Made by a program: the position numbers and the translations under genes
Source: an uncultured Christensenellaceae bacterium
GTDB lineage: Bacteria > Bacillota > Clostridia > Christensenellales > UBA3700
Length of the DNA: 64,000 nucleotides
Reading direction: 5' to 3'
Assembly: GCA_944381365.1 (NCBI GenBank)
Contig: CALWKW010000003.1
Span: forward strand, 62,001 to 126,000
Part shown: piece after piece, positions 16,577 through 24,853 of the stretch
How the letters are laid out: the number at the start of each line of letters is the position of its first letter
Position numbering within the stretch: position 1 is the first letter of the stretch
Notes under the pieces: model-generated
The model's input: the letters and a program-made list of their open reading frames with translations, nothing else
Told to the model about the DNA's origin: nothing
Database searches by the model: none

Positions 16577-17785
16577 TTATTCTTTGATATCGTAGTCGCC
16601 GATTACACCCTCGATGAGGTAGTTCATAGTACTCTTGATTACGCTGTCATCAACAGACTTTCCGCCTGCTTCTACAATAACATTACCATTGCAATCCTTA
16701 AGATCTGCATTTGTCTTTGTTATCTTTCCTTGAGCATCTACGCTGAGCTTAACACCGCTGAATACATCCCATTCACCGCTGAGGATAAGTTTAGAAACAG
16801 CTTCGATAGCTTTGTCGGTACCTGCTGCACAGTTCTTGGAAAGAGGAGATACGCCTACGAGACCTTCCTTAAGACCAGCATAGTAATCCTTGCCCATCTT
16901 TTCCATGAAGTTTTCCATTCCGCCCATAGCTGTCAAGATAGCTTTTTGATAATATACATCCCAGTGCCATACAGTAGCTGTAAGGTGAGCATCGGGAGCC
17001 TGAGCTGTCATATCAGAGTTGTAGCCACAACCGAATACTTCTGCATTTTGAGCAGCAATTTGAGGTTGTGCACTGTCGCAGTGCTGAGAAATAACGCCGC
17101 AACCTTCCTGAATCAAAGCTTCAGCCAAAGATTTTTCCATTGTTTCGTTGCCCCAAGAGCCAAGCTTCTTTACATATACCTTTGCATCGGGATTTGCAGC
17201 AATTGCACCCATAGCGAAAGCGTTGATACCGCTTGCTGTCTCTGCATAAGCTGTGGTGTATGCGGATACATAACCAATCTTGTTGTTTTTGATTTCCAAA
17301 GACTTAAGACCTGCTGCAATACCTGCAAGATATCTTGCCTGATAAATTCTGCCAAAGTAGTTGTTAAAGTTTGTATCGTTGGACATATATCCTGTAGCAT
17401 GTGTGAAAAGTACATTAGGATATTCTTTAGCTTTATTATTCATAGCATTGATATATCCGAATGAAATACCGATAATCAAATCACAACCTTGTCCTACTAA
17501 TGTATCGATAGCAGCATTTACAGCATCGTCTTCCTCAGGCACATTGTCTACGATAGCAAGCCTATCTTCATCCAAATAAAGATTTGCCATAGCTTTTTTA
17601 ATCGCAGTATGGTGAGCATAGGTATAACCTGAGTTATCATTTTGACTGTTGATATAAATAGCTCCTATTTTGAATACACCATCAGGATTGAATGTCTTTG
17701 GAGCATTATCACAGCCTGCGAAAACTACTGCCAAAGAAGCAACCATAGCCACTACCAAAATAGCAACTAAAATTCTTTTTTTCAT
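16577..17785 (-). CDS. BMP-family substrate-binding lipoprotein of the ABC importer
   Basis: Membrane-anchored receptor of 402 aa. A signal peptide (MKKRILVAILVVAMVASLAV) ends in the lipobox FAGC with the lipidated Cys at 25. The rest is a BMP/PnrA-like periplasmic-binding fold: DNSGYTYAHH near the start, GQGCDLIIGISFGY, IGYVSAYTTAYAETASGINAFAMGA, and GVISQHCDSAQPQIAA. PnrA-type members bind purine nucleosides, the expected ligand. ATG 17785 is used because GGAGG lies 8 bases upstream; the frame-extending TTG at 17800 overlaps the ribosome site. The gene sits behind an attenuator-like hairpin and ahead of ATPase and permease genes. Confidence 0.92.
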   Translation of the reverse strand: MKKRILVAILVVAMVASLAVVFAGCDNAPKTFNPDGVFKIGAIYINSQNDNSGYTYAHHTAIKKAMANLYLDEDRLAIVDNVPEEDDAVNAAIDTLVGQGCDLIIGISFGYINAMNNKAKEYPNVLFTHATGYMSNDTNFNNYFGRIYQARYLAGIAAGLKSLEIKNNKIGYVSAYTTAYAETASGINAFAMGAIAANPDAKVYVKKLGSWGNETMEKSLAEALIQEGCGVISQHCDSAQPQIAAQNAEVFGCGYNSDMTAQAPDAHLTATVWHWDVYYQKAILTAMGGMENFMEKMGKDYYAGLKEGLVGVSPLSKNCAAGTDKAIEAVSKLILSGEWDVFSGVKLSVDAQGKITKTNADLKDCNGNVIVEAGGKSVDDSVIKSTMNYLIEGVIGDYDIKE

Positions 17786-17810
17786 TTTGTTATCCTCCAA
17801 AAAAATATTA

Positions 17811-17840
17811 AAAAAGTGGCAGTATAGAATATACTGTCAC
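17811..17840 (-). terminator. Attenuator-like terminator just before the BMP lipoprotein gene
   Basis: On the minus strand GTGACAGTATA and TATACTGCCAC pair at 10 of 11 positions around a 3-base loop (17816-17840) and are followed by TTTTT and further T runs. Only about a dozen bases separate it from the ribosome site of the lipoprotein gene, leaving no room for another promoter, so transcription of the operon must read through it. Confidence 0.75.
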
Positions 17841-17846
17841 AAATTT

Positions 17847-18008
17847 TCAATGATTATGTTGATACATAGAATAGACGCCGTGAGCAATATTGTGATTATA
17901 AACAATACTCTCTGTGGTGTTTTCCATAAAAATACGCTTGGAAAAAGAGTGTTTTTCAACACTTTTTATGTCAGGTACAAAAATTTTCGACAAAAGCAAT
18001 TTTTCCAA
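17847..18008 (-). CDS. Small leader ORF (53 codons) upstream of the BMP importer operon
   Basis: A TTG start at 18008 has AGAGGA six bases upstream and follows a recognisable promoter. The 53-residue product begins LEKLLLSKIFVPDIKS and ends in a His/Tyr/Asn-rich segment (NHNIAHGVYSMYQHNH). Its stop is followed within ten bases by the attenuator-like terminator. A second, weaker hairpin (AAAAAGTGTT/AACACTCTTTTT) lies within the ORF. No family is recognised. It may be a leader peptide sensing translation, a small independent protein, or chance coding in a regulatory leader; the frame could be fortuitous. Confidence 0.4.
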   Translation of the reverse strand: MEKLLLSKIFVPDIKSVEKHSFSKRIFMENTTESIVYNHNIAHGVYSMYQHNH

Positions 18009-18042
18009 AGTATTTCCTCTTTTGTTGTTTCTGTTTACTATA

Positions 18043-18071
18043 ATTTTACTTAAATTATAGAGATAAGTCAA
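18043..18071 (-). promoter_or_regulatory. Promoter of the leader ORF / BMP importer operon
   Basis: TTGACT (18066-18071), 17 bases, TAAAAT (18043-18048) on the minus strand; predicted start near 18036, giving a leader of about 250 bases before the lipoprotein gene. Confidence 0.65.
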
Positions 18072-18122
18072 CTCAAACAATGTATTTTGAATAAATTGTT
18101 TATAGCAATGAGAAATACCCTC

Positions 18123-19670
18123 TTAAAATTCTATGTCAAATACTTTGTTGCAGAGTTTTTCTGCATACATAGGTTCGTGACTGACGAGGATAATTGCTCC
18201 TTCGTATTTTTCCAAAGCCTCAAAAAGTGCTTCTTTTGCCGAAACATCGAGATGATTGGTAGGCTCGTCAAGAATAAGGATATTGCTTTCTTTCTGCATC
18301 AAAGCACACAGTTTTATTTTTACCTGTTCGCCACCCGACAAATTGCCTACCGATTTTGTGGCAAGGTCGTTTTTTATGCCTACTCTGGCAAGCTGCGTGC
18401 GTATATCCCTTTGAGACATCTTGGGATATGTCTCATTCATAAATGTAATGGCATTTATTTCTTTTGATCTGAATACCAAATCCTGTTCGATATAATTGAC
18501 TTTTGCGTTGGGATTGAAGACAAAGCTGCCGCCAATCGAAGGCAATCTTTTCATTATCGTCTTGAGAATTGTGGTTTTGCCGAGTCCGTTTGTACCTCTC
18601 AGCCACAATTTTGTAGTGCTGCCTATCTCAAATGATATGGGAGGAAGAATTGCTTTTTTGTCATATCCTACCTGCAAATCCTTGACATCGAGCAAATGTT
18701 TTGTGACAAGCAAAGTATAAGGAAAATCAAAAGTAGGTTTTTCAAAAGAAACAGGCTTTTGCATGACATCTATTCTGTCGAGCATTTTCTTGCGGCTGTT
18801 TGCCATGCCTGCCGTAGCTGCTCTTGCTTTGTTGCGGGCAATATAATCTTCCATCTTTTTGATTTCTCTTTGCTGTCTTTCATAGCTGTCTGCATACTGT
18901 TTTGCATTCTGCTCGTGCTGGAGCAAAAATTCGTCATAATTGCCCCAATATTTCTTTATCATACCGTTTTCTATATTGACGATAATTTTGCAGACGCTGT
19001 TGAGAAAAGAGGTGTCGTGTGAGATAAGTATAAATGTACCTTTGAAGCCGTCAAGGTATTTTCTGAGCCACTCAATCTGCTCCAAATCCAAAAAGTTTGT
19101 TGGCTCGTCCAAGAGCATGACATCGAGATCTTCGAGCAAAAGTTTTGCAAGCATGAGTTTTGCTCTTTGTCCGCCGCTAAGATGAGAGATTGTCGTATCA
19201 TATCCGAAGTTGTTTACTCCAAGACCGTTGGCTACTTTTTTTATCTGAGAATCAAGGTCATAAAATCCGCTTTCGTCAAGTTTTTCCTGCATGCTTGCCG
19301 AGCGGTTTACAAGTTTATCGAGCTTGTCCATATCCTCTTCTGTCGCCATCTCTGCATACAATTCTTCGAGCTTTTGATTGAGATCGAAAAGATAGCCGAA
19401 AGAAGACCTAAGATATTCCATTACGGACTGACTTCTGTCTATATCCGCATGCTGATCAAGATAGCCCCACCTTATACCGTTGAGCCATTTTACTTCGCCC
19501 GCATCCTGCGAAAGTCTTCCCGTAATAATATTCATAAATGTGGACTTGCCCGCACCGTTAAGACCTACGATACCTACATGTTCGCCGTTGTTGATGCTAA
19601 GGTCGGCATCGTTGAACAATGTCTTTGAATCGAATACATGCGATAATCCTTTGATTGTCAATACACTCAT
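18123..19670 (-). CDS. ABC-F family ATP-binding protein
   Basis: Soluble tandem ATPase of 515 aa with no membrane segments, of the ABC-F group that act on ribosomes as translation factors or in antibiotic protection. NBD1: GLNGAGKSTFMNI, LSGGQRAKLMLAKLL, MLLDEPTNFLD. NBD2: GTNGLGKTTILKT, LSGGEQVKIKLCALM, LILDEPTNHLD. The two are joined by a charged linker (QQREIKKMEDYIARNKARAATAGMA) typical of the P-site tRNA interaction motif. ATG 19670 is the start because GGAGA precedes it; the open frame from 19700 has no ribosome site. Length and layout resemble YbiT/YkpA-like housekeeping members more than resistance proteins. Confidence 0.92.
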   Translation of the reverse strand: MSVLTIKGLSHVFDSKTLFNDADLSINNGEHVGIVGLNGAGKSTFMNIITGRLSQDAGEVKWLNGIRWGYLDQHADIDRSQSVMEYLRSSFGYLFDLNQKLEELYAEMATEEDMDKLDKLVNRSASMQEKLDESGFYDLDSQIKKVANGLGVNNFGYDTTISHLSGGQRAKLMLAKLLLEDLDVMLLDEPTNFLDLEQIEWLRKYLDGFKGTFILISHDTSFLNSVCKIIVNIENGMIKKYWGNYDEFLLQHEQNAKQYADSYERQQREIKKMEDYIARNKARAATAGMANSRKKMLDRIDVMQKPVSFEKPTFDFPYTLLVTKHLLDVKDLQVGYDKKAILPPISFEIGSTTKLWLRGTNGLGKTTILKTIMKRLPSIGGSFVFNPNAKVNYIEQDLVFRSKEINAITFMNETYPKMSQRDIRTQLARVGIKNDLATKSVGNLSGGEQVKIKLCALMQKESNILILDEPTNHLDVSAKEALFEALEKYEGAIILVSHEPMYAEKLCNKVFDIEF

Positions 19671-19682
19671 ATTTCTCCATTC

Positions 19683-19717
19683 AATAAGGACTTTTCGCAT
19701 GGCAAAAAGCCCTTATT
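19683..19717 (-). terminator. Probable terminator after the ClC gene
   Basis: AATAAGG/CCTTATT and CTTTT-GC/GC-AAAAG form a long stem with two mismatches around a short loop, just after the ClC stop at 19746. The T run is short, so some read-through into the ABC-F gene is possible. Confidence 0.55.
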
Positions 19718-19745
19718 TTGTGTTTTTGTTATTAAAAATTCAAAT

Positions 19746-21524
19746 TTAGTCGTTGTCTTTATCGGATACATCGAGCTTGTCGTCAGCATCTTTTTGAACC
19801 ATACTGCTGTCGATTGTATTATCCGAATCGATATCATCTTTTTTACTGTCGCCGTCTTCCTCTGTCAAAAGATTGCCTTTGACAAGATGCGAGATATACT
19901 CTACCGTATCTTTATAATCGGTACTTTCTACCACAAGAGTGAGTTTATCGCCTTCTTCCATGACTGTTTCGCCGTCAGGAACAATACTTTCGCCGTCTTC
20001 TTTTACGAGTTCTGTGACAAGTCCGTCACTAGGCCAGATAATATCTTTTATTCTGCGACCTGCCACGAATGCACCGTGTTCGATGACAACTCCAAAACTT
20101 CTCTTGACGACTTTTTCGTCTTTATTATTTTGCTCTCTGAGTCTTTCGAGCAAGCTGTCATAAAGAGGAGTATTGCCGATAATTTCTGCCACCAAAAATG
20201 CCGTAAATATAGCTATCGTGGTAGGCAGAAAATCAGAATTGTATCCCGACAATTCCACTATAAGCACTACCGCCGTAATAGGAGCACGCACGCTTGCGGC
20301 AAAAAATGTCGTCATGGATATTAGCACCATAGCAGGGAAATATCCTTCGTTCATGCCCATGGCAATGAATGTTTTTCCTATCACTGCACCCGACAAGGCA
20401 CCCATAGCAAGCATAGGTATAAACAATCCGCCCGTAGCACCCGAATTAAAGCACAAAAGCACAAGCACCATTCTTACCACGATAATGACAAGCAAAAGAA
20501 GTATCGAATACTTGACTCCGTTGTGACAAAGATTGTCGATAAGAGAATGACCACCGGTATTTACAAAGGAAAAGCCTTCCTCGAAATATTTTGTAAAGAT
20601 AAGACCGCAAACGCCGGTAATCAAAAATGCCACGAGAAGTCTTGCCCAATAGGGAAATTGCTTTACCCACTTATCGGTAAGTCTTTGAGACCTTACAAGC
20701 AAAAAGTTAAAGCCTACCGCAAGAATACCCAAAATTATTCCCATCAATGCCAATAGTCCCATGACGCCTGCAAATTCGCCAAACTTGCTCACATCTGCCA
20801 AGTCGCCCAAAGGCAAAAGATTTTCTATATCGAAAAGCGTAGTGGTACTCGACCATTTGAGGTCTTTTATTATCATACCCATCGTACGGAAAGTAGCCGT
20901 GCCGAAAATTACGGCAGAAGACGCACAAAGCAAAGTGATTGGCGACCATCTTTTTTGACACTCTTCCATAGCGAATATGATACCTGTCAAAGGTGCGTTG
21001 AACGCAACGGCTATACCTGCACCGGCACCGCCTGCCATAACATATCTACGCCAAGTGAGTTTTGCTCGCATAAGTTCTGTGATACCTTGCGAAGTCATGG
21101 CACCGATTTGCACGCTTGGACCTTCGCTGCCGAGAGGCAAGCCTGCCACATAGCTCATGAATGCTCCTGCAAAAGTACCGAAAAGCGTCCTTCCGCTTTT
21201 ATATGACAGCGAACCTCTTACGCTGCCCTCGACATTTGGAATACCGCTTCCTCTTACATTGGGGATATATTTGTGCAATAAAGCCATAAGCATGGCAAGT
21301 CCCGCAAGTCCTAAGAAAAACAGCGGCAATGCCCAAAGATGCTCAATTACTCCCTCATAAATTGTTTGTGAAAACTCAATGAGATATCTTGCAAAAAAGT
21401 TGAAAAATCCGACAAGAATACCCGATATAATACCTGCAAGACCGCCGTAAGCAATAACAGGTAAAACAATATTTTTAAGTCTTTCTTTTACTCTTTTTAA
21501 TCTTATGTTTGTCTTGTTTTGCAT
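19746..21524 (-). CDS. ClC-family chloride/proton antiporter with C-terminal RCK_C (TrkA-C) domain
   Basis: Membrane ion transporter of 592 aa. ClC selectivity motifs are GSGIP at 92-96, GSEGP at 132-136 with the gating glutamate E134, and a GGLFIPMLA segment further on. E188 in AMEECQKRW matches the internal proton glutamate of exchangers, so H+/Cl- antiport rather than channel activity is expected. The last ~150 residues contain a TrkA-C-like ligand-binding domain (RRIKDIIWPSDGLVTELVKEDGE... MEEGDKLTLVVES) and an acidic Asp-rich tail. Such proteins help acid resistance and anion balance. ATG 21524 follows AAGGAAGAAAT. Confidence 0.92.
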   Translation of the reverse strand: MQNKTNIRLKRVKERLKNIVLPVIAYGGLAGIISGILVGFFNFFARYLIEFSQTIYEGVIEHLWALPLFFLGLAGLAMLMALLHKYIPNVRGSGIPNVEGSVRGSLSYKSGRTLFGTFAGAFMSYVAGLPLGSEGPSVQIGAMTSQGITELMRAKLTWRRYVMAGGAGAGIAVAFNAPLTGIIFAMEECQKRWSPITLLCASSAVIFGTATFRTMGMIIKDLKWSSTTTLFDIENLLPLGDLADVSKFGEFAGVMGLLALMGIILGILAVGFNFLLVRSQRLTDKWVKQFPYWARLLVAFLITGVCGLIFTKYFEEGFSFVNTGGHSLIDNLCHNGVKYSILLLLVIIVVRMVLVLLCFNSGATGGLFIPMLAMGALSGAVIGKTFIAMGMNEGYFPAMVLISMTTFFAASVRAPITAVVLIVELSGYNSDFLPTTIAIFTAFLVAEIIGNTPLYDSLLERLREQNNKDEKVVKRSFGVVIEHGAFVAGRRIKDIIWPSDGLVTELVKEDGESIVPDGETVMEEGDKLTLVVESTDYKDTVEYISHLVKGNLLTEEDGDSKKDDIDSDNTIDSSMVQKDADDKLDVSDKDND

Positions 21525-21706
21525 ATTTCTTCCTTAATTTTATATAGGCAAATATGTATTTGTACTATATAAATATAAACCAAATTTGATTGTCCGTCAA
21601 GTTTATGCCCCTTCAAATAGTCTTTGATACCTTACAAAAAAGCAGTTTGTTTAAAATTTCAATACTTAAAAAACTTATCTATATATCACAACATAATATG
21701 CACATA

Positions 21707-21735
21707 CAAAAACAGGGGGATAACTCATCCCCCTG
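21707..21735 (-). terminator. Terminator of the small membrane protein gene
   Basis: CAGGGGGAT (21713-21721) pairs with ATCCCCCTG (21727-21735), followed on the minus strand by TTTTTG. Confidence 0.85.
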
Positions 21736-21759
21736 CCCTGTTCGTCTTTTATTTATCCA

Positions 21760-22092
21760 TTAAAGGCTGATTACACAACCTACGATAGCCATGATTACAT
21801 AGATACCTATACAAACATAAACCACTACCTTGAATTCTGTCTTCTTGCTTCTAGCATAATAATAAGCAGACAAGCATACTACAAGACCTAATGCAATGTC
21901 TTTTACGAGATTGAGAATACCCATTACTTTTCCGGCACTCTCGAGTTTCAAACCGCTAACGATTGAGTTGATTACGAAAATTACAATAGCAAGAATAAGT
22001 GCCACGCATGCACAAATGCCTATCAAAGCATTCATGTTTGATCTTACAGATCTGTCTTCGATTTTTTTACCTGTTGATTTTTTCTGAGCCAT
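21760..22092 (-). CDS. Small membrane protein, unknown function
   Basis: A 110-aa protein with a basic N-terminus (MAQKKSTGKKIEDRSVRS) and three hydrophobic segments (about 22-44, 60-75 and 88-108), the last two separated by YYARSKKTEFK. No family is recognised. The start is ATG 22092 with GGAGGGG seven bases upstream; an open frame reaches 22227 but has no ribosome site. It is a single-gene unit with a terminator. The three-segment layout resembles small accessory proteins, but no function is assigned. Confidence 0.75.
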   Translation of the reverse strand: MAQKKSTGKKIEDRSVRSNMNALIGICACVALILAIVIFVINSIVSGLKLESAGKVMGILNLVKDIALGLVVCLSAYYYARSKKTEFKVVVYVCIGIYVIMAIVGCVISL

Positions 22093-22204
22093 AGAAAAAC
22101 CCCTCCTTTTCTTTACGCTTATATTATATTCTCCAAAACTTTCAATGTCAATGTTTTTGATAATTTTATGACAAACTAATTTGGCGATAAAAATCAAGAT
22201 TTTG

Positions 22205-22243
22205 TCGCAAAAAAGATAAGACGGCAAAATGCCGTCTTATCTT
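22205..22243 (-). terminator. Terminator of the sigma/anti-sigma operon
   Basis: A perfect 14-bp stem (AAGATAAGACGGCA with TGCCGTCTTATCTT) with an AAA loop, followed on the minus strand by a T run. Confidence 0.92.
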
Positions 22244-22269
22244 CAAGTGGGGATTTATTGTTCGACAAC

Positions 22270-23577
22270 CTATTGGTTTTTTGAAGACAGATATTCGTCA
22301 TAATCCTTGTCGGATATCGAAGGTCTGTCCTCGAATATCGTAAAAAACTTTTCTATTCTTTCTTCATAAAGATTTTTGAGTACAAGCACTACCTCGTTGT
22401 AGTAAGCTTTGATATCCTCTTCTATTCCCTTATAAAAATCCAAATCGAATCCGAGGTCGATTGACTCTATGGTATCTATCAACATATCGATGATAAGAGA
22501 ATTTGACAAATCTTCTTTGAGTCTTTCATAAAGGTCTTTTATCATATCGATTATATCGTACTCGAGCATCTGCCATTGCAATGAAATGCTGCTTGTCACG
22601 GTAATATCGTAATTTCCAAGCTCCGCTATCACGGTATCTGCCTGAGCAATGAGATTGCGGGTATTTTCATCGATATCTTTTGACAAGAGGAGACTGTCTT
22701 CGATGAGTTTGCATTCCCAATAATCTTTTCCGCATGAATTTTTTATATCCATATTGAGCTTGTCAAGCTTGTCAAATAGGTCTATTATATTTTGCAATCT
22801 CTCGAGATAAAGCTGTATGCTCTCTTCAAGCTCCTGCAACATACTTTCGATTACGCTGTCAGAACAAGTGTATTTGCTTTCGCTTTCTATAAGCTCTAGA
22901 TAATTGTCAAGATTGTTGTCCAAAAAAGTCCAGCCTCTTTGCTCGACAAATTCTTTGACTGCCGTAGCCGTAGCATTCACATAAGCTAAGATATCAGATT
23001 CTCTCAAATAATTCTGCACTTTACTTTCCAGCTGGCTTGCGAGTTTACTCAACTTGTCAGAGCCTTCGCCGTTGATGATATTGATATTTATATCGTCTTC
23101 GCCTGACGAGAAGTCAAGATAACCGAGCTTTGCAGATTCTTCTATGAATTTTTGTATACATTCCTCTGCCGTCATTTCTTTGTAATTTGCAAAGGCACTA
23201 CTTGAAAGAACCACATCTGCATCCTCATTCTGAGAAGCTATGTGCAAGACTTTACCGTCCTTGTCGGCAGTGATTATTATGCTGGGATTTATGTTGACTT
23301 CATAGCAAGTCGTCTGCATTGTCACGACAGGCTTTGATTCATTTATATTTGCAAAATACACTCCGCAAATACTTGCCACTACTACCACAAGCACTACGCA
23401 AGCGACAGCAGAAACCCACGATATTATGCTCTTGCGTTTTTTGACATAGTTTTTGGATGTGACAGGCAAGGCATTGTCGCTTGTATTAATAGGAGCGGAC
23501 AATATCTTTTTTGTCAGCTTTGGCGTCTTTTTGTCTAAACTGTCATTCAGTAAATTCTGAATCTGGCTTTTTTTCAT
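22270..23577 (-). CDS. RsgI-like membrane anti-sigma factor
   Basis: Single-pass membrane protein of 435 aa. A ~48-residue cytoplasmic part with a Leu/Lys pattern would hold the sigma factor. One hydrophobic segment (about 51-76) is followed by an external domain that starts YEVNINPSIIITADKDGKVLHIASQNEDA; this VNPSI...G.V....N pattern is the periplasm-facing domain of RsgI-type anti-sigma factors. The remaining ~280 residues are acidic and mostly helical, with no carbohydrate-binding module as seen in clostridial RsgIs. The ATG overlaps the sigma gene's stop by 4 bases. It probably releases the sigma factor upon an envelope signal; the signal is unknown. Confidence 0.75.
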   Translation of the reverse strand: MKKSQIQNLLNDSLDKKTPKLTKKILSAPINTSDNALPVTSKNYVKKRKSIISWVSAVACVVLVVVVASICGVYFANINESKPVVTMQTTCYEVNINPSIIITADKDGKVLHIASQNEDADVVLSSSAFANYKEMTAEECIQKFIEESAKLGYLDFSSGEDDININIINGEGSDKLSKLASQLESKVQNYLRESDILAYVNATATAVKEFVEQRGWTFLDNNLDNYLELIESESKYTCSDSVIESMLQELEESIQLYLERLQNIIDLFDKLDKLNMDIKNSCGKDYWECKLIEDSLLLSKDIDENTRNLIAQADTVIAELGNYDITVTSSISLQWQMLEYDIIDMIKDLYERLKEDLSNSLIIDMLIDTIESIDLGFDLDFYKGIEEDIKAYYNEVVLVLKNLYEERIEKFFTIFEDRPSISDKDYDEYLSSKNQ

Positions 23578-24107
23578 AGTCCGTACTCCTCCTTAATTAT
23601 TTTTTGCAACAACTTTATCGCTTTGTTATATCTCCAAAGAACCGTTCCTAAGGGCATATCCAATTCTTTTGCTATCTCTCTGTGTTTAAATCCTGCCGAT
23701 AAATGCATCAGAAGTATTTTTTTATCCGTATCTTCTAGCCTCGTCCCTATTATTTCCAGCACGGGAACATTGTTTTCGTCTATTGTATAGCTCCCGCCCG
23801 CCTTTGTCCGTTCTCCGAAGTCAGTGGCTATTACCTTTTTGGATTTTGCAAGTTCGTTGTAAGCCGTATTTTTTGCTATCTGCATAATCCACGCAAAAGC
23901 ATTTCCCGATACATATTTATCTACATTTTTTCTTATTTTTATGTATGTATCCTGAGTGAGGTCTTGGGCGGTATGATAGTTGTTTGCTATGGACAAAACA
24001 TAGGCAAACACTTGTCGGCTTGTCTTTTTGTACAATTCCTCAAAAGCTTTTTCTTCGCCAAACTTCATTCGGCAAAGAAGCTGATCCAATACTTCGTTAT
24101 CCGTCAC
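23574..24107 (-). CDS. ECF-type RNA polymerase sigma factor
   Basis: A 177-aa sigma-70 family factor of the extracytoplasmic function group. Region 2 includes YVLSIANNYHTAQDLTQDTYIKI and AFAWIMQIAKNTAYNEL; region 4 is at the C-terminus (LMHLSAGFKHREIAKELDMPLGTVLWRYNKAIKLL), with a helix-turn-helix for the -35 element. The start codon is GTG at 24107 with AAGAGG six bases upstream. It is paired with the RsgI-like anti-sigma gene by a 4-base overlap. Targets are not evident in the window. Confidence 0.92.
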   Translation of the reverse strand: MTDNEVLDQLLCRMKFGEEKAFEELYKKTSRQVFAYVLSIANNYHTAQDLTQDTYIKIRKNVDKYVSGNAFAWIMQIAKNTAYNELAKSKKVIATDFGERTKAGGSYTIDENNVPVLEIIGTRLEDTDKKILLMHLSAGFKHREIAKELDMPLGTVLWRYNKAIKLLQKIIKEEYGL

Positions 24108-24241
24108 AACAACCTCTTTTTAACTAATAAACAGAATTAAAGTGCAGTTTATTGTAATTTTTTTTAATTTTATGAAAATATTTAAAATAATTTATTCGAT
24201 ACATTTTGATAAGATAAATATTATATATATAATTACATAAT

Positions 24242-24284
24242 TATCATAGCAAATAATATTGATATCATAGCAAATAATATTGAT
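24242..24284. repeat. Tandem 21-base direct repeat, two copies
   Basis: TATCATAGCAAATAATATTGA occurs twice back to back in the AT-rich gap 24108-24853 between the sigma gene and nrdD. No coding function is evident; the 5' two-thirds of this gap holds nothing else that I can identify. Confidence 0.8.
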
Positions 24285-24574
24285 AAAATATTTTATAGAC
24301 TATTATATAATATATATGATGTGCCCTGTCCGAAGATAATGCGATATGATTATTGTCATATCTAAAATCCATATCTTGATTATAATATATACTTCACCTA
24401 TTAATCAACTTATAAAAAAATCTCATACCAGAATTTTACAAGCAAAGATTTATGACAAAATACAAAATATTGCCTATGGATATATGATTTATGGTGAAAT
24501 TATAACCAAATGTATAAATATCGTTAATTTTTTATCAATCTTTTAAAATGCTGTTTTATTTTCCTTAAAAAACA

Positions 24575-24590
24575 CCACAATATATTCTAG
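24575..24590. promoter_or_regulatory. Possible upstream NrdR box
   Basis: ACAATATATTCT (24577-24588) matches the NrdR half-site pattern partly. It lies 119 bases upstream of the paired boxes and is less certain. Confidence 0.35.
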
Positions 24591-24693
24591 AGATATTTAG
24601 GCTGATATTTTTAAGGTTGAATAGCTTAAGATTATTTATAGTTTATAAATTGCCCGTATGTGTCGATTTGATGCTTTATTATTGTGAGTTATA

Positions 24694-24741
24694 ACACATT
24701 ATATTGTAAAAAATTTCCTATAAAAATACAATATATTGTGG
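24694..24741. promoter_or_regulatory. Paired NrdR boxes upstream of nrdD
   Basis: Two NrdR-type palindromes, core ACATTATATTGT (24696-24707) and ACAATATATTGT (24728-24739), have centres 32 bases apart, i.e. three helical turns, the typical arrangement for this universal repressor of ribonucleotide reductase genes. They lie 50-100 bases upstream of the nrdD promoter. nrdR itself is not in the window. Confidence 0.8.
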
Positions 24742-24792
24742 TTTGTCAAGCAAATTTATACAAATTTTTTTCATAATTTTTTCATTTTTATA

Positions 24793-24821
24793 TTGCATCT
24801 GCAAATCACTTGTGCTATAAT
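24793..24821 (+). promoter_or_regulatory. Promoter of nrdDG
   Basis: TTGCAT (24793-24798), 17 bases, TATAAT (24816-24821); transcription would start near 24828, about 25 bases before the nrdD ATG. Confidence 0.8.
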
Positions 24822-24853
24822 CTACTTTGCAATAATTCAATGGAGATGATGTT

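Noticed and set aside
24242..24284. CRISPR-like repeat
   Set aside because: Only two directly adjacent copies with no spacers; no CRISPR array or cas gene is visible anywhere in the window.
24346..24546. 66-codon plus-strand ORF upstream of nrdD
   Set aside because: Very AT-rich, no ribosome site, and no promoter pair; composition alone can explain it.
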